A stretch of DNA of 64,000 bases from Streptomyces sp. CNH099 (GCA_000514715.1 AZWL01000014.1:140365-204364), one strand, 5' to 3'; counted from the first letter of the stretch, positions 14,781 to 24,800 are shown. The notes: generated by a model not told the origin, from the letters alone. Made by a program: numbers and translations.

Positions 14781-15083
14781 GTGCGGCTGACTCCCCGGGA
14801 GCAGGAGCGGCTGCTCATCCACGTGGCCGCGGACGTGGCCGAGAAGCGCCGGGCGCGCGGGCTGCGCCTCAACCACCCGGAGGCGGTCGCGCTCATCACC
14901 GCCCACGTGCTCGAAGGCGCCCGCGACGGCCGCAGCGTCGCCGACCTGATGGCCTCCGGCCGCACGGTGCTCACCCGCGACGACGTCATGGAGGGCATCC
15001 CCGAGATGCTGCGCGACGTGCAGGTGGAGGCGACCTTCCCGGACGGCACCAAGCTCGTCACCGTCCACGACCCCCTCACCTGA
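14781..15083 (+). CDS. ureA: Urease gamma subunit
   Basis: A 100-residue protein beginning MRLTPREQERLLIHVAADVA, with LNHPEAVALITAHVLEGARD, the DLMASGRTVL block and DVQVEATFPDGTKLVTVHDP at the C-terminus, all typical of UreA. The start is GTG 14781. It opens the ureABCFGD operon. The trimer of gamma-beta-alpha subunits hydrolyses urea to ammonia and carbamate in the cytoplasm. It is 12 bp from ureB, so the genes are co-transcribed. It lies 191 bp after the second prenyltransferase with no regulatory site that I can recognise. Confidence 0.95.
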   Translation: MRLTPREQERLLIHVAADVAEKRRARGLRLNHPEAVALITAHVLEGARDGRSVADLMASGRTVLTRDDVMEGIPEMLRDVQVEATFPDGTKLVTVHDPLT

Positions 15084-15095
15084 CGGGAGACGGCC

Positions 15096-15494
15096 GTGAT
15101 CCCAGGAGAGATCCGCCACGGCGACGGGGCCGTCCGCCTGAACGAGGGCGCGGACGTCGTACGGCTCACCGTGCTCAACGCCGCCGACCGGCCGGTCCAG
15201 GTCGGCTCCCACTACCACTTCGCCGAGGCCAACCCGGGCCTGGAGTTCGACCGCGCCGCCGCCCGCGGCAGGCGCCTCGGCGTCGCCGCGGGCACCGCCG
15301 TGCGCTTCGAGCCCGGCGTGCCCGTGGCGGTCGAGCTGGTTCCGCTCGCGGGCCGGCGGGTGGTGCCGGGGCTGCGCGGTGAGACGGGCGGGGCGCTGGA
15401 CGACGCGGTCGAAGGCGGGTCGTCGGACGGCGTGCCGGTCGAAGGCGGGCCGCTCGACGGCGGATCGCTCGATGGCGGGGCAGCCGATGGCTGA
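15096..15494 (+). CDS. ureB: Urease beta subunit with extra C-terminal repeats
   Basis: A 132-residue protein: MIPGEIRHGDGAVRLNEG, then VQVGSHYHFAEANPGLEFDR, GTAVRFEPG and VELVPLAGRRVVPGLRG are the normal UreB core (~100 residues). After that there is an unusual ~30-residue Gly/Asp tail with repeating GG-(S/P)-LDGG units, encoded by imperfect 12-15-bp repeats (15405-15490). The start is GTG 15096 and the stop overlaps the ureC ATG by eight bases. The tail probably does not affect the core fold. It may be a recent slippage expansion. Confidence 0.95.
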   Translation: MIPGEIRHGDGAVRLNEGADVVRLTVLNAADRPVQVGSHYHFAEANPGLEFDRAAARGRRLGVAAGTAVRFEPGVPVAVELVPLAGRRVVPGLRGETGGALDDAVEGGSSDGVPVEGGPLDGGSLDGGAADG

Positions 15495-17208
15495 GCTGTC
15501 CCGGGCCGCGTACGCCGACCTCTTCGGGCCCACCACCGGCGACCGCATCCGGCTCGCCGACACCGACCTGCTGATCGAGATCGAGGAGGACCGCGCCGGC
15601 GGCCCGGGCCGCGCGGGCGATGAGGCGGTCTTCGGCGGCGGCAAGGTCATCCGCGAGTCCATGGGCGTCTCCCGCGCCACCCGCGCCGACGGCACCCCCG
15701 ACACCGTGATCACCGGCGCCGTCGTCCTCGACCACTGGGGGATCGTCAAGGCCGACGTCGGCATCCGGGACGGGCGCGTCACCGCGCTCGGCAAGGCCGG
15801 CAACCCGGACACCATGGACGGCGTACACCCCGAGCTCGTCATCGGCCCGGAGACCGAGATCATCGCGGGCAACGGCAAGATCCTCACCGCGGGCGCCGTC
15901 GACGCCCACGTCCACTTCATCTGCCCCCAGCTCGCCGACGAGGCGCTCGCCGCCGGCGTCACCACCCTCATCGGCGGCGGTACGGGCCCCGCCGAGGGCA
16001 GCAAGGCCACCACCGTCACCCCCGGGCCGTGGCACCTGGCCCGCATGCTGGCGGCCATGGACACCGTCCCCGTCAACGTCGGCCTGCTCGGCAAGGGCAG
16101 CACCGTCTCCAGCGACGCGCTGCTCAGCCAGTTGCGCGGCGGCGCGCTGGGCTTCAAGATCCACGAAGACTGGGGCGCGACCCCCGCCGTCATCGACGCC
16201 TGCCTCGCCGTCTGCGAGGAGACGGGCGCGCAGCTCGCCCTCCACAGCGACACGCTCAACGAGGCCGGCTTCGTCGGCGACACCCTGGCCGCCCTCGCCG
16301 GCCGCACCGTCCACGCGTACCACGCCGAGGGCGCCGGCGGCGGCCACGCGCCCGACATCATCACCGTCGTCTCCGCCCCCCACGTCCTGCCCAGTTCGAC
16401 CAACCCGACGCGCCCGTACACCGTCAACACCGTCGAGGAGCACCTCGACATGCTGATGGTCTGCCACCACCTGAACCCCGCCGTGCCCGAGGACCTCGCC
16501 TTCGCCGAGTCCCGCATCCGGCCCTCGACCATCGCCGCGGAGGACGTCCTGCACGACCTCGGCGCCATCTCCGTCATCTCCTCCGACTCCCAGGCCATGG
16601 GACGCATCGGCGAGGTCGTGCTGCGCACCTGGCAGACCGCGCACGCGATGAAGAAGCGGCGCGGCGCGCTGCCCGGCGACGGCCGCGCCGACAACCTGCG
16701 GGCGCGCCGGTACGTCGCGAAGTACACGGTCAACCCGGCCGTCGCCAACGGCGTCGACCACGAGATCGGCTCCGTCGAGCCCGGCAGGCTCGCCGACCTC
16801 GTCCTGTGGGACCCCGCGTTCTTCGGCGTCAAGCCGCAACTGGTGCTCAAGGGCGGCCAGATCGCGTACGCGCAGATGGGCGACGCCAACGCCTCCATCC
16901 CCACCCCGCAGCCGGTCCTGCCGCGCCCCATGTACGGCGCCGCCGGCCGCGCCCCGCACGCCAACTCCGTCTCCTTCGTCTCCCCCCTCGCGCTGGACGG
17001 CCACCTCCGCGACCGCCTGGGGCTGGGCAAGACACCGGTCGCGGCCCGCTCCACGCGGTCGCTGACCAAGGCGGACATGAGGCTGAACGACGCGACCCCG
17101 GACGTACGGGTCGACGCCGACAGCTTCACCGTGACCATCGACGGCGACGTGGTCGAGCCCGCCCCGGCGGCGGAGCTGCCCATGGCCCAGCGCTACTTCC
17201 TGTTCTGA
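15487..17208 (+). CDS. ureC: Urease alpha subunit (catalytic)
   Basis: A 573-residue protein, full length for UreC. The nickel-bridging carbamylated lysine is in LGFKIHEDWG (Lys224). DAHVHFICPQ supplies two metal-binding His and MVCHHL carries the flap Cys326-His327 pair. It starts at ATG 15487, overlapping ureB, and ends in the typical PMAQRYFLF. It hydrolyses urea with a dinickel centre and requires UreD, UreF and UreG for assembly, all encoded downstream. No truncation or lost active-site residue was seen. Confidence 0.97.
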   Translation: MAELSRAAYADLFGPTTGDRIRLADTDLLIEIEEDRAGGPGRAGDEAVFGGGKVIRESMGVSRATRADGTPDTVITGAVVLDHWGIVKADVGIRDGRVTALGKAGNPDTMDGVHPELVIGPETEIIAGNGKILTAGAVDAHVHFICPQLADEALAAGVTTLIGGGTGPAEGSKATTVTPGPWHLARMLAAMDTVPVNVGLLGKGSTVSSDALLSQLRGGALGFKIHEDWGATPAVIDACLAVCEETGAQLALHSDTLNEAGFVGDTLAALAGRTVHAYHAEGAGGGHAPDIITVVSAPHVLPSSTNPTRPYTVNTVEEHLDMLMVCHHLNPAVPEDLAFAESRIRPSTIAAEDVLHDLGAISVISSDSQAMGRIGEVVLRTWQTAHAMKKRRGALPGDGRADNLRARRYVAKYTVNPAVANGVDHEIGSVEPGRLADLVLWDPAFFGVKPQLVLKGGQIAYAQMGDANASIPTPQPVLPRPMYGAAGRAPHANSVSFVSPLALDGHLRDRLGLGKTPVAARSTRSLTKADMRLNDATPDVRVDADSFTVTIDGDVVEPAPAAELPMAQRYFLF

Positions 17209-17243
17209 ACCGTGGTCGTGCGGAGGCGGAAAGGGGGCTGCGC

Positions 17244-17927
17244 GTGACCCGCGCCGCGCTGCTCGTGCTCGCCGACGGCCGCTTCCCCGCCGGCGGCCAC
17301 GCCCACTCCGGCGGCGCGGAACAGGCCGTCGCCGCCGGGCGGATCACGGACGCCGCGGGCCTGGCGGCGTACTGCCGCGGCCGACTGCACACCGCCGGTC
17401 TCACCTCCGCCGCCCTGGCCGCCGCGGCCTGCGCCGGAGCCGACCCGCTCCGCCTCGACGAGGCCGCCGACGCCCGCACCCCCTCCCCCGCCCTGCGCGC
17501 CACCGCCCGCAGGCTGGGCCGCCAACTGCTGCGGGCCGCCCGCGCCGCCTGGCCGGCCGCGGAGCTGGACGCCCTCGCCGGGGCCCGCCCGCGCGGCGTC
17601 CACCAGCCCGTCATCCTGGGCGTCGCCGCGCGGGCCGCGGGCCTCGGCCCTGCCGACGCCTCGTACGCCGCGGTGTACGAGGCGGTCTCCGGGCCGGCCA
17701 CCGCGACGGTACGGCTCCTCGGCCTGGACCCCTTCGAGGCCACCGCCGTCCTCGCCCGCCTCGCCCCGGAACTGGACGACGTCGCCGCGCGGGCCACGAC
17801 GGCCGGTGTCCGCGCGGCCGCCGGGGGCCGGACCGACGTGGACGTGCTGCCCGCGGCGGGCGCCCCGCTCCTCGACATCGCCGCAGAGGAGCACGCCGTC
17901 CGCACGGCGCGGCTCTTCGCCTCGTAG
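17244..17927 (+). CDS. ureF: Urease accessory protein UreF
   Basis: A 227-residue protein from GTG 17244 with a purine-rich GGAAAGGGGG upstream. LADGRFPAGGHAHSGGAEQA is the conserved N-terminal UreF block, and VLGVAARAAGL with LRLLGLDPFEATAVLARLAP-type helices follow. The protein is short and alanine-rich, as in other actinobacteria. It acts with UreD and UreG to deliver nickel and CO2 to apo-urease, probably as a GTPase-gating factor. It is 35 bp after ureC. Confidence 0.9.
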   Translation: MTRAALLVLADGRFPAGGHAHSGGAEQAVAAGRITDAAGLAAYCRGRLHTAGLTSAALAAAACAGADPLRLDEAADARTPSPALRATARRLGRQLLRAARAAWPAAELDALAGARPRGVHQPVILGVAARAAGLGPADASYAAVYEAVSGPATATVRLLGLDPFEATAVLARLAPELDDVAARATTAGVRAAAGGRTDVDVLPAAGAPLLDIAAEEHAVRTARLFAS

Positions 17928-17968
17928 GCAGACCTCGGCCGACCTCGTACGGACCCCAGGGAGACGGC

Positions 17969-18681
<713 letters not shown>

Positions 18682-18685
<4 letters not shown>

Positions 18686-19512
18686 CGGACGCCGCCGCGG
18701 CGCCCACCGCCGAAGTCCGCCCACCGGACGGAACCCGTGCCACCGGCGGAGTCCGGGCGCACGCCCGCATCACCGCCGCCCCCGACGCGCGCGGCGGTAC
18801 CGCGCTCCCGGAGCTGGCCGGGGACGGGCCCATCGCCCTGCGCCGGGTCCGCGCGGGCGCGGGGGAGGCGCGGGTGTGTCTGGTCGGGGCGATGGCCGGC
18901 CCGCTGGGCGGCGACCGGGTGCGGCTCGACGTACGGGTCGAGCCCGGCGCCGCCCTGCGGGTCACCAGCGCCGCCGCGACCCTGGCCCTCCCGGGCACCG
19001 CCGGCGGGCCCGCCCGCTACGACGTGTCCCTCGCCGTCGGCGACGGCGCCGAGCTGCACTGGCTGCCCGAGCCGCTGGTCTCCGTCCGCGGCAGCCGGCT
19101 CCACGTGACGTACCGCATCGACCTCGCCCCCGCCGCGCGCCTGGTGTTCCGCGAGGAGCAGGTACTCGGCCGCACCGGCGAGCCGCCCGGCCGCCTCGTC
19201 TCACGCCTCACGGTATGCAGCGGCGGCCGCCCGCTCCTCGACCAGGCCACCGACTACGGCCCCGGCGCCCCCGCCTGGGACGGCCCCGCCGTACTCGCGG
19301 ACAACCGCGCCACCGGGCAACTGCTCGTCGCCGCCCCCGGGTTCGCCGCCACCCCCGCGAAACCGCACGTCCTCGCCACCGCCCAAGCCGCGCTCACCCC
19401 CCTCCCGGGCCCCGCCGCACTCACCACCGCCGTAGCCCCCGACGCCCTACGCCTACGCACCCTGCTCGACGAGGCCCGCACCCACACCACCGCCGCGTAC
19501 GAAGCCCGCTAG
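18682..19512 (+). CDS. ureD: Urease accessory protein UreD
   Basis: About 276 residues from GTG 18682, giving a four-base GTGA overlap with ureG; an in-frame GTG at 18670 would add four residues. RVRAGAGEARVCLVGAMAGP, LGGDRVRLDVRVEPGAALRVT, ELHWLPEPLVSVRGSRLH and FREEQVLGRTGEPPGRLVS are the expected UreD segments. It scaffolds UreF-UreG on apo-urease. It is last in the operon, the usual actinobacterial order ureABCFGD. No terminator hairpin was noted immediately after it. Confidence 0.92.
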
Positions 19513-19657
19513 CAGAACCGCCGACGCACCACCCCCAGGCGGGGCACGGCCCACCGCTTGCACCCGACCCGGTATACTGCGCCGGGTGCCCCGCCTCGTC
19601 GGGCCACCCGGGAGGACCGCCAGAAGCCGCACACGAACCCGGCTTCCCACGTTCCCC

Positions 19658-19730
19658 GCCTCCGTAGCTCAGGGGATAGAGCACCGCTCTCCTAAAGCGG
19701 GTGTCGCAGGTTCGAATCCTGCCGGGGGCA
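19658..19730 (+). tRNA. tRNA-Arg (anticodon CCT)
   Basis: A 73-nt cloverleaf: acceptor GCCTCCG / CGGGGGC (one G-U pair), D arm with AGCTCAGGGGATAGAGC, anticodon stem CCGCT / AGCGG around loop CTCCTAA (anticodon CCT at 19691-19693, reading AGG), T arm GCAGGTTCGAATCCTGC. The 3' end is GGGGGCA-CA, so CCA is probably not encoded. A -10-like TATACT lies at 19573-19578. Confidence 0.95.
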
Positions 19731-19810
19731 CATCCTTGAACCCCGAGATCAGAGGGGTTGCGGGGGCTCGCTCGTCCCGCCGGTCGACTTCACTTCGGTG
19801 GGGGCGGGGG

Positions 19811-20422
19811 CTACGGGGCTGTCACCCACTCGAAGCCGTCCGGGTCGGTGAAGGCGCCGGTGTCCGTGGCGATCTTCAGGCGGTGGGCGCCTGTGCCCTC
19901 GGCGGGTACGCCCGCGACCTTGGCGAGGTTCGCGCGCCGGTACAGGGAGAACGCGACCGGGCCGGCCGGGTCGGCGAACTCGACGTACTTGCGGCCGTAG
20001 CTCTTCGTCACCGCGAAGCCGCGGTCGGCGTAGAACTGCTTGCTCGCGGCCACGTCCGCTACCCCCAGCTGCAGCACGACCGACTCGACGGCGCCGGTGG
20101 CCGGGCCGGAGTCCTTCCTCGACCGGGACGCCGCCGTCCAGACCGTGCCGTCCGGGGCGCTGACCGCTCCGCCGTAGCCCCACAGGGACTTCTTGGCCGG
20201 CTTCAGGGTCGTCGCGCCGGCCGCGACGGCGCTGTCCACGATCGCGTTGACATCGGCCGGCCGGGCGACGACGAGCGACATCGTGAAGCCGCGGAAGCCG
20301 GTGGTCGGCTCCGCCGACTCCGCCACCCGCACCCGGTCCCCGACGTCGAGCGCGGCGGAGTAGAACCGGCCCGCGGCGTCGGGGTCGGCCGCCTCGATGG
20401 TGACGTGCTGGATGAGGGGCAT
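19811..20422 (-). CDS. VOC (glyoxalase/bleomycin-resistance) superfamily protein
   Basis: A 203-residue protein with two VOC modules: MPLIQHVTIEAADPDAAGRF near the N-terminus and VLQLGVADVAASKQFYADRG in the second half, ending TDPDGFEWV. Many such proteins bind metal or sequester small molecules; the metal ligands are not obvious enough to assign catalysis. It lies 107 bp after the TetR gene on the same strand and may be co-transcribed with it. It could be a detoxification partner of the divergent SDR, which is inference. Start ATG complement at 20420-20422. Confidence 0.8.
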   Translation of the reverse strand: MPLIQHVTIEAADPDAAGRFYSAALDVGDRVRVAESAEPTTGFRGFTMSLVVARPADVNAIVDSAVAAGATTLKPAKKSLWGYGGAVSAPDGTVWTAASRSRKDSGPATGAVESVVLQLGVADVAASKQFYADRGFAVTKSYGRKYVEFADPAGPVAFSLYRRANLAKVAGVPAEGTGAHRLKIATDTGAFTDPDGFEWVTAP

Positions 20423-20529
20423 GGCGACGATGGTAGGGGCGGCGGCCGGGGAGCCGGCGGCATCCGGGCGCGGTGCGCGCGTTGGGCGGGCGGCTTCCGC
20501 GCGTTGGGGCCCCGGCCGGCACCGTGCCG

Positions 20530-21111
20530 TTACGCCGCCCTCTCGTCCGACGGGAGTATCGCCGCCGCCGTCTCGCGTGCGTACAGCGCCGGGGCGCGGC
20601 TGTGGGAGATGGCGGCGCAGGTGAGGGAGCCGGCGTAGAGGACGAGGCAGCGGTTGGTCACGGCGTCCGGGTCGGGGGTGCCCGTGGCGGCGATCAGGTC
20701 GCGGAGGTACGCGCCCACGGCGCGCTGGTGGTCGTGGACCGCGGCGGCGGCGCGGGCGCTCTCCGCGCCGACCTCGTTGAAGGCGTTCGTGAACGGGCAG
20801 CCGCGGAAGCCCGGCTCGCCGAACCACCAGTGCAGCCAGTCGAAGACCGCCAGCACCCGCTCCCGCGGGCGCCCGGTTGCCTCCCCGGCGACGTACTCCG
20901 CGAGCGCCCCGCGCAGCCGCCGGTCGCGGTCGCGGAGGTACGCCTCGACCAGCTCGTCCTTGGAGGCGTAGCAGCGGTAGAGGCGTTTGAGGGAGACGCC
21001 CGCGGCGTCGCGGATACGGTCCATGCCGACCGCGCGGATGCCGTGGGTGTAGAAGAGTTCGCCGGCCGCTTCGAGCACGCGCTCCCGGGCGGCCTCGTTG
21101 TCCGCGTCCAT
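20530..21111 (-). CDS. TetR-family transcriptional regulator
   Basis: A 193-residue protein from the ATG at 21111 (GGGGAC upstream), preferred to a longer frame that overlaps the operator. The HTH reads ERVLEAAGELFYTHGIRAVG then AAGVSLKRLYRCYASKDEL. The C-terminal ligand domain includes WLHWWFGEPGFRGCPFTNAF, typical of TetR_C proteins with GCPF. It is divergent from an SDR gene with two matching operator copies between them, so it likely represses the SDR and itself. The inducing ligand is unknown. Confidence 0.9.
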   Translation of the reverse strand: MDADNEAARERVLEAAGELFYTHGIRAVGMDRIRDAAGVSLKRLYRCYASKDELVEAYLRDRDRRLRGALAEYVAGEATGRPRERVLAVFDWLHWWFGEPGFRGCPFTNAFNEVGAESARAAAAVHDHQRAVGAYLRDLIAATGTPDPDAVTNRCLVLYAGSLTCAAISHSRAPALYARETAAAILPSDERAA

Positions 21112-21235
21112 GTCCCCTGCTCCGTTCGCCCGCGTTCCCGCCGCCACGCCGCTACGCCGCCACACCGCCTCGCCGCACGTCGGTGACAACGTACCGGCGC
21201 TGTCCCGATCCGGTCCCGGCGGAGTCCCGCCGCTT

Positions 21236-21285
21236 GAGAACGACCGTTCTCCACATTACTGTCTGCTGCGAGAACGGTCGTTCCC
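21236..21285. promoter_or_regulatory. Two TetR operator copies in divergent intergenic region
   Basis: GAGAACGACCGTTCTC (21236-21251) and GAGAACGGTCGTTCCC (21270-21285) are near-palindromes sharing the core GAACG(A/G)(C/T)CGTTC. The first overlaps a -35-like TTGAGA (21234-21239) with a weak -10-like TACTGT 17 bp downstream, oriented toward the SDR gene. Position and symmetry indicate autoregulated TetR control. Confidence 0.75.
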
Positions 21286-21410
21286 CGGCCGTTCCACACC
21301 GTCGGTGCCGGCGGGCCCGGAACAGGGGACCGGGCCGGCGGGCACCGGCGGCACTCCCGGCCCGTGCCGGGTTTGCGTTGGAGTGTCCTCCAGGTCGTAG
21401 CGTCCGCGGC

Positions 21411-22427
21411 ATGACGCACTCGACCACTCCGCAGCAGCGCACCGGCTCCGGCTTCGACGCCCGGAGCACCACCGCCGACGTCCTGCGCGGCGTCGACCTC
21501 AGCGGCCGGCTCGCCGTCGTCACCGGCGGCTACGTCGGCCTGGGGCTGGAGACGACCCGCGCGTTCGTACGGGCCGGGGCCCGCGTCGTCGTACCCGCCC
21601 GGCGGCGTGACGCCGCCGAGAAGGCGCTCGACGGCCTCGCCGCCCCCGAAGGCCCCGGCGGCGTCGAGATCGACGAGCTGGACCTCGCCGACCAGGACAG
21701 CATCCGCCGCTTCGCCGACCGCTTCCTCGACTCCGGCCGCTCCCTCGACCTCCTCGTCAACAACGCCGGCGTCATGGCCAGCCCCGAAACCCGCGTCGGA
21801 CCCGCGGGCTGGGAGGGGCAGTTCGCCGTCAACCACCTCGGCCACCACGCCCTCGCCGGCCGCCTCCACCCCGCCCTCGTCCGCGACGGCGGCGCCCGCG
21901 TCGTCGCCCTGTCCTCCCGCGGCCACCACCTCTCCGGCATCCGCTGGCACGACCCGCACTTCCGCGCCGAGCCGTACGACAAGTGGGCGGCCTACGGCCA
22001 GTCGAAGACCGCCAACGCGCTCTTCGCCGTCCACCTCGACGCCCTCGGCCGGGACTCCGGCGTACGGGCCTTCAGCGTGCACCCCGGGATGATCCTCACC
22101 GAACTCGCCCGCCACGTCCCGCGCGAGGAGCAGATCGCGCAGGGCTGGATCGACGCGGACGGCAACCTCAGCGGCGCCTTCAAGACCCCCGAGCAGGGCG
22201 CGGCCACGCAGGTGTGGGCGGCGACCTCGCCGCGGCTGGCCGGCCTGGGCGGCGTGTACTGCGAGGACTGCGAGGTCGCCGAGCCCGCAGGCCCCGGCGG
22301 CGCGCAGGAAATGCGGCCGGGCGTACGGGACCACGCCGCCGACCCGGACCAGGCCGCCCGGCTGTGGGCGCTGTCGGCGGAGCTGACCGGCGTCGACCCC
22401 TTCGGCGCCGCACCCGGCCGGGGCTGA
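21411..22427 (+). CDS. Short-chain dehydrogenase/reductase
   Basis: A 338-residue NAD(P)-dependent SDR. The Rossmann motif is VVTGGYVGLGLETTRAF, the active site carries NNAGVM, ALSSRGHH and the catalytic YGQSKTANALF (Tyr-x-x-x-Lys). The extended C-terminus (SVHPGMILTELARH and beyond) resembles the retinol-dehydrogenase/WW-oxidoreductase-like SDR branch. The substrate is unknown. It is controlled by the divergent TetR. Start ATG 21411; no strong ribosome site is apparent upstream. Confidence 0.88.
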   Translation: MTHSTTPQQRTGSGFDARSTTADVLRGVDLSGRLAVVTGGYVGLGLETTRAFVRAGARVVVPARRRDAAEKALDGLAAPEGPGGVEIDELDLADQDSIRRFADRFLDSGRSLDLLVNNAGVMASPETRVGPAGWEGQFAVNHLGHHALAGRLHPALVRDGGARVVALSSRGHHLSGIRWHDPHFRAEPYDKWAAYGQSKTANALFAVHLDALGRDSGVRAFSVHPGMILTELARHVPREEQIAQGWIDADGNLSGAFKTPEQGAATQVWAATSPRLAGLGGVYCEDCEVAEPAGPGGAQEMRPGVRDHAADPDQAARLWALSAELTGVDPFGAAPGRG

Positions 22428-22554
22428 CCCGCCCGGCAACCCCCGGACTGCTCCCCCGGGCTGCTCCCCCGTCGCGCGGAGAGCGCGCGTGCCGGTGCGC
22501 CGACGGGCCCGCGGCGCGCTCGCGGCCCCGTCGGCGTACGCGCGAAGAACCCCG

Positions 22555-23097
22555 TCAGCAGCGCTTCTCGGACGCGGCCTGGGCGGGCAGCGGAACGCCC
22601 TCGGGGCGCAGCGAGCCGACGGCGGCCGTGCAGTCGCTCACCGTGTCGGTGCCCGGCGTCCAGACCTCCTGCTGATCCGTGTCGGTGGCGCCGGTCCTGC
22701 CGAGCACCTTGTCCTGGTCGTAGCTGAACACGCCGAGGGTCAGGTCGTACGGCGTCGCGGTCCTGCGGAAGCTGTCCCACACCCACAGGTAGCCGTAGTT
22801 CTCCTTGCACTCCGGCGAGTAGAACTGCTTGACGGAGGCGATGGTCGCGCCGCCGCGCTTGATGTAGCCGGTGGCGCCGATCTGGTACGCGTCGTCGCAG
22901 ACCCCGGCGGCCCGGGCGCGCTTGCTCTCGGGGTTGCCCCGGGCCGTCGGGGCCGTGTCCTGGGCGGCGGCCCGGTCGCTCTTGCCGGCGGGCGACGGCG
23001 CGGGGCCGCTGCCCGCGTACGCGGCGCCGGCGGGCGTGAGGACCAGCGCGGCGGCGGCGACGGCCAGAGCGAACTTCCTGAGTCGGGTGGAACGCAT
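22555..23097 (-). CDS. Secreted DUF2690-type protein
   Basis: A 180-residue exported protein. The signal peptide is RSTRLRKFALAVAAAALVLT followed by PAGAAYA and a probable Ala-x-Ala cleavage site near residue 28. The mature part has CDDAYQIGATGYI, ATIASVKQFYSPECKENYGY and a terminal Cys, consistent with the DUF2690 family where conserved cysteines form disulfides. GGGAG lies seven bases before the ATG. It is a single-gene unit. Function is unknown; such domains are often attached to actinomycete regulatory or cell-wall proteins. Confidence 0.75.
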   Translation of the reverse strand: MRSTRLRKFALAVAAAALVLTPAGAAYAGSGPAPSPAGKSDRAAAQDTAPTARGNPESKRARAAGVCDDAYQIGATGYIKRGGATIASVKQFYSPECKENYGYLWVWDSFRRTATPYDLTLGVFSYDQDKVLGRTGATDTDQQEVWTPGTDTVSDCTAAVGSLRPEGVPLPAQAASEKRC

Positions 23098-23301
23098 AGC
23101 TGTACTCCCTTTTCTGGACACAGAGGGATTTCAGAAGCATACGGCTCATGCCCCGGATACCCGGTAAGACCCGTGACGCGGCTGGGAGGTTGTAGGAGCC
23201 ACCGGCGCGAAACCAGCCATCTCCGGGAGGGGGCGCGCGACGCGCAACGGGGCGCGGGGGCGGGCGCGCAGGCGGGGGCAGGCGGGGGCGGCGCAGCGGT
23301 G

Positions 23302-24798
23302 TCAGGCGTAGATGTCCACGTGGACGATGAGGTCGCCGCGGCCTTCGTTCCTGAGCCGGGGCATGCCGAGTTCGTGCAGGCGGAGGGCCTGGCCGTCGCG
23401 GATACCGGCGGGAATGCGGACGGTCTTCTTGCCGTCGGTCAGGGTCGGTACGCGCACGGCGGTGCCCGCGGCAGCGGCCGCCGCGGGCAGCCGGACGCGG
23501 AGGTGGAGGTCGTCGTCCTCCCGGGTGAAGTCGGGGTGCGGCCGTTGCCGGATGTCGATGAACAGGTCCCCCGCCGGGCCGCCGCCCGAGCCGACTTCGC
23601 CCTCGCCCTCAAGCTGGATGCGCATGCCGCCCGAGACGCCCGCCGGGATCTTGACGCGGAGCGTACGGGTGGTCCGGACCCGGCCGTCGCCGCCGCACGT
23701 GCGGCACGGGTGCGGCAGGATCGTGCCCAGGCCCCTGCATGTGCGGCACGTGGACGCATCGACCCGGCCCACGCCGCGGCAGGACGTGCAGAGTTCCACC
23801 GACGTCCCCGCCGCCGTCAGGCCGCCCGCGCAGGCGGGGCAGACGACCGCGGTCTCGATCGCGAACTCCTCGACCCGGTCGCGGGTCATGTCGGCCAGGT
23901 CCATCTCGAAGGGGACGAGGACGTCCGTCCCCCGGCGGAACCGGCCCGCTCCCGCCACGCCGTCCACCGGCTCCCGGAGATCTGTGTCGTCGTCCGCCGA
24001 CGCGGTGCCGTCCCCCTCCGGCGGGCCGCCGTCCTCCTCCGGCTGCGGCGCGGGTACGCGGGCGAGGACGACCTGGTACTCCACGTCCGCCCACATCCGG
24101 GGCCGCTGCCGGACACCGGTGCGGTGCAGCGACTCGTAGACGTAGTCGTACAGTTCCGTCACCGTGATCCGGCCGTCGCCGTCGAGGTCCGCCGCGCCCG
24201 TGGCCAGCCCTTCGATGAGCGCGCCGGTGAAGCGGGAGGGCTGCGGGGCGGCGGTCTCCAGGCGTTCGCCCTCCCAGGCGTACTCGGTGCGGCTGGTCGC
24301 GGTGAGCACCACCCGGCCGGAGCCGGCGAGTTCGTCCCGCAGGTGCACCTGGTCGTCGCCCTTGGCGCCGGTCAGGAACGCACCGCTGTAGCAGCAGTCG
24401 AGCAGCACGACGACCGTGCCCGCCCGGCAGCGCTCCAGCCGGCTGCGCAGGAACGCGGCGGGCATGGCCGTCGAGGCGGGCAGGTCGCGGTCGGTGTCGC
24501 GGGCGGCGAAGTGGAGGTGGCCGTCGTCGTCCTTGATGCCGTGGCAGGAGAGGTGGAGCAGGAGGAGGTCGTTGCGGCCGCGGTCGCGGAAGAAGCGCTC
24601 GACGGCGCGCATCACCCGGTGCGCCGGGGCGTCCTTGAGCTGCTCGGCCCGGAAGCCGCCGATCCGCGGGTCGGCCAGGGCCCGGGCGAGACCGGCGCAG
24701 TCCTGGCCGGGCGAGCGGAGGGGACGGAAGGCGGCGTCGTCGTACGTGTCGGTGGCGATGAGCAGCGCGTCGCGCCGGCCGGAGAGGGGTGCGGCCAC
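23302..24798 (-). CDS. Caspase (C14)-EF-hand-DnaJ C-terminal fusion protein
   Basis: A 498-residue protein from GTG 24798, only 2 bp after the EACC1-like stop. Residues ~1-200 are a caspase-like peptidase: RRDALLIATDTYDD start, LLLLHLSCHG with catalytic His86, and LLDCCYSG with catalytic Cys136. Residues ~204-215 form an EF-hand loop, DLDGDGRITVTE. A charged linker then leads to a DnaJ-type zinc module with four Cys pairs (CPACAGG, CTSCRGVG, CRTCRGLG, CRTCGGDG; ~residues 335-395) and a DnaJ C-terminal substrate-binding domain (LRVKIPAGVSGGMRIQLEGE, RQRPHPDFTREDDDLHL). There is no J-domain, so it cannot recruit DnaK in the usual way. It may present unfolded or damaged clients to the protease, with calcium control. 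That role is inferred. Confidence 0.85.
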   Translation of the reverse strand: MAAPLSGRRDALLIATDTYDDAAFRPLRSPGQDCAGLARALADPRIGGFRAEQLKDAPAHRVMRAVERFFRDRGRNDLLLLHLSCHGIKDDDGHLHFAARDTDRDLPASTAMPAAFLRSRLERCRAGTVVVLLDCCYSGAFLTGAKGDDQVHLRDELAGSGRVVLTATSRTEYAWEGERLETAAPQPSRFTGALIEGLATGAADLDGDGRITVTELYDYVYESLHRTGVRQRPRMWADVEYQVVLARVPAPQPEEDGGPPEGDGTASADDDTDLREPVDGVAGAGRFRRGTDVLVPFEMDLADMTRDRVEEFAIETAVVCPACAGGLTAAGTSVELCTSCRGVGRVDASTCRTCRGLGTILPHPCRTCGGDGRVRTTRTLRVKIPAGVSGGMRIQLEGEGEVGSGGGPAGDLFIDIRQRPHPDFTREDDDLHLRVRLPAAAAAAGTAVRVPTLTDGKKTVRIPAGIRDGQALRLHELGMPRLRNEGRGDLIVHVDIYA

Positions 24799-24800
24799 GG

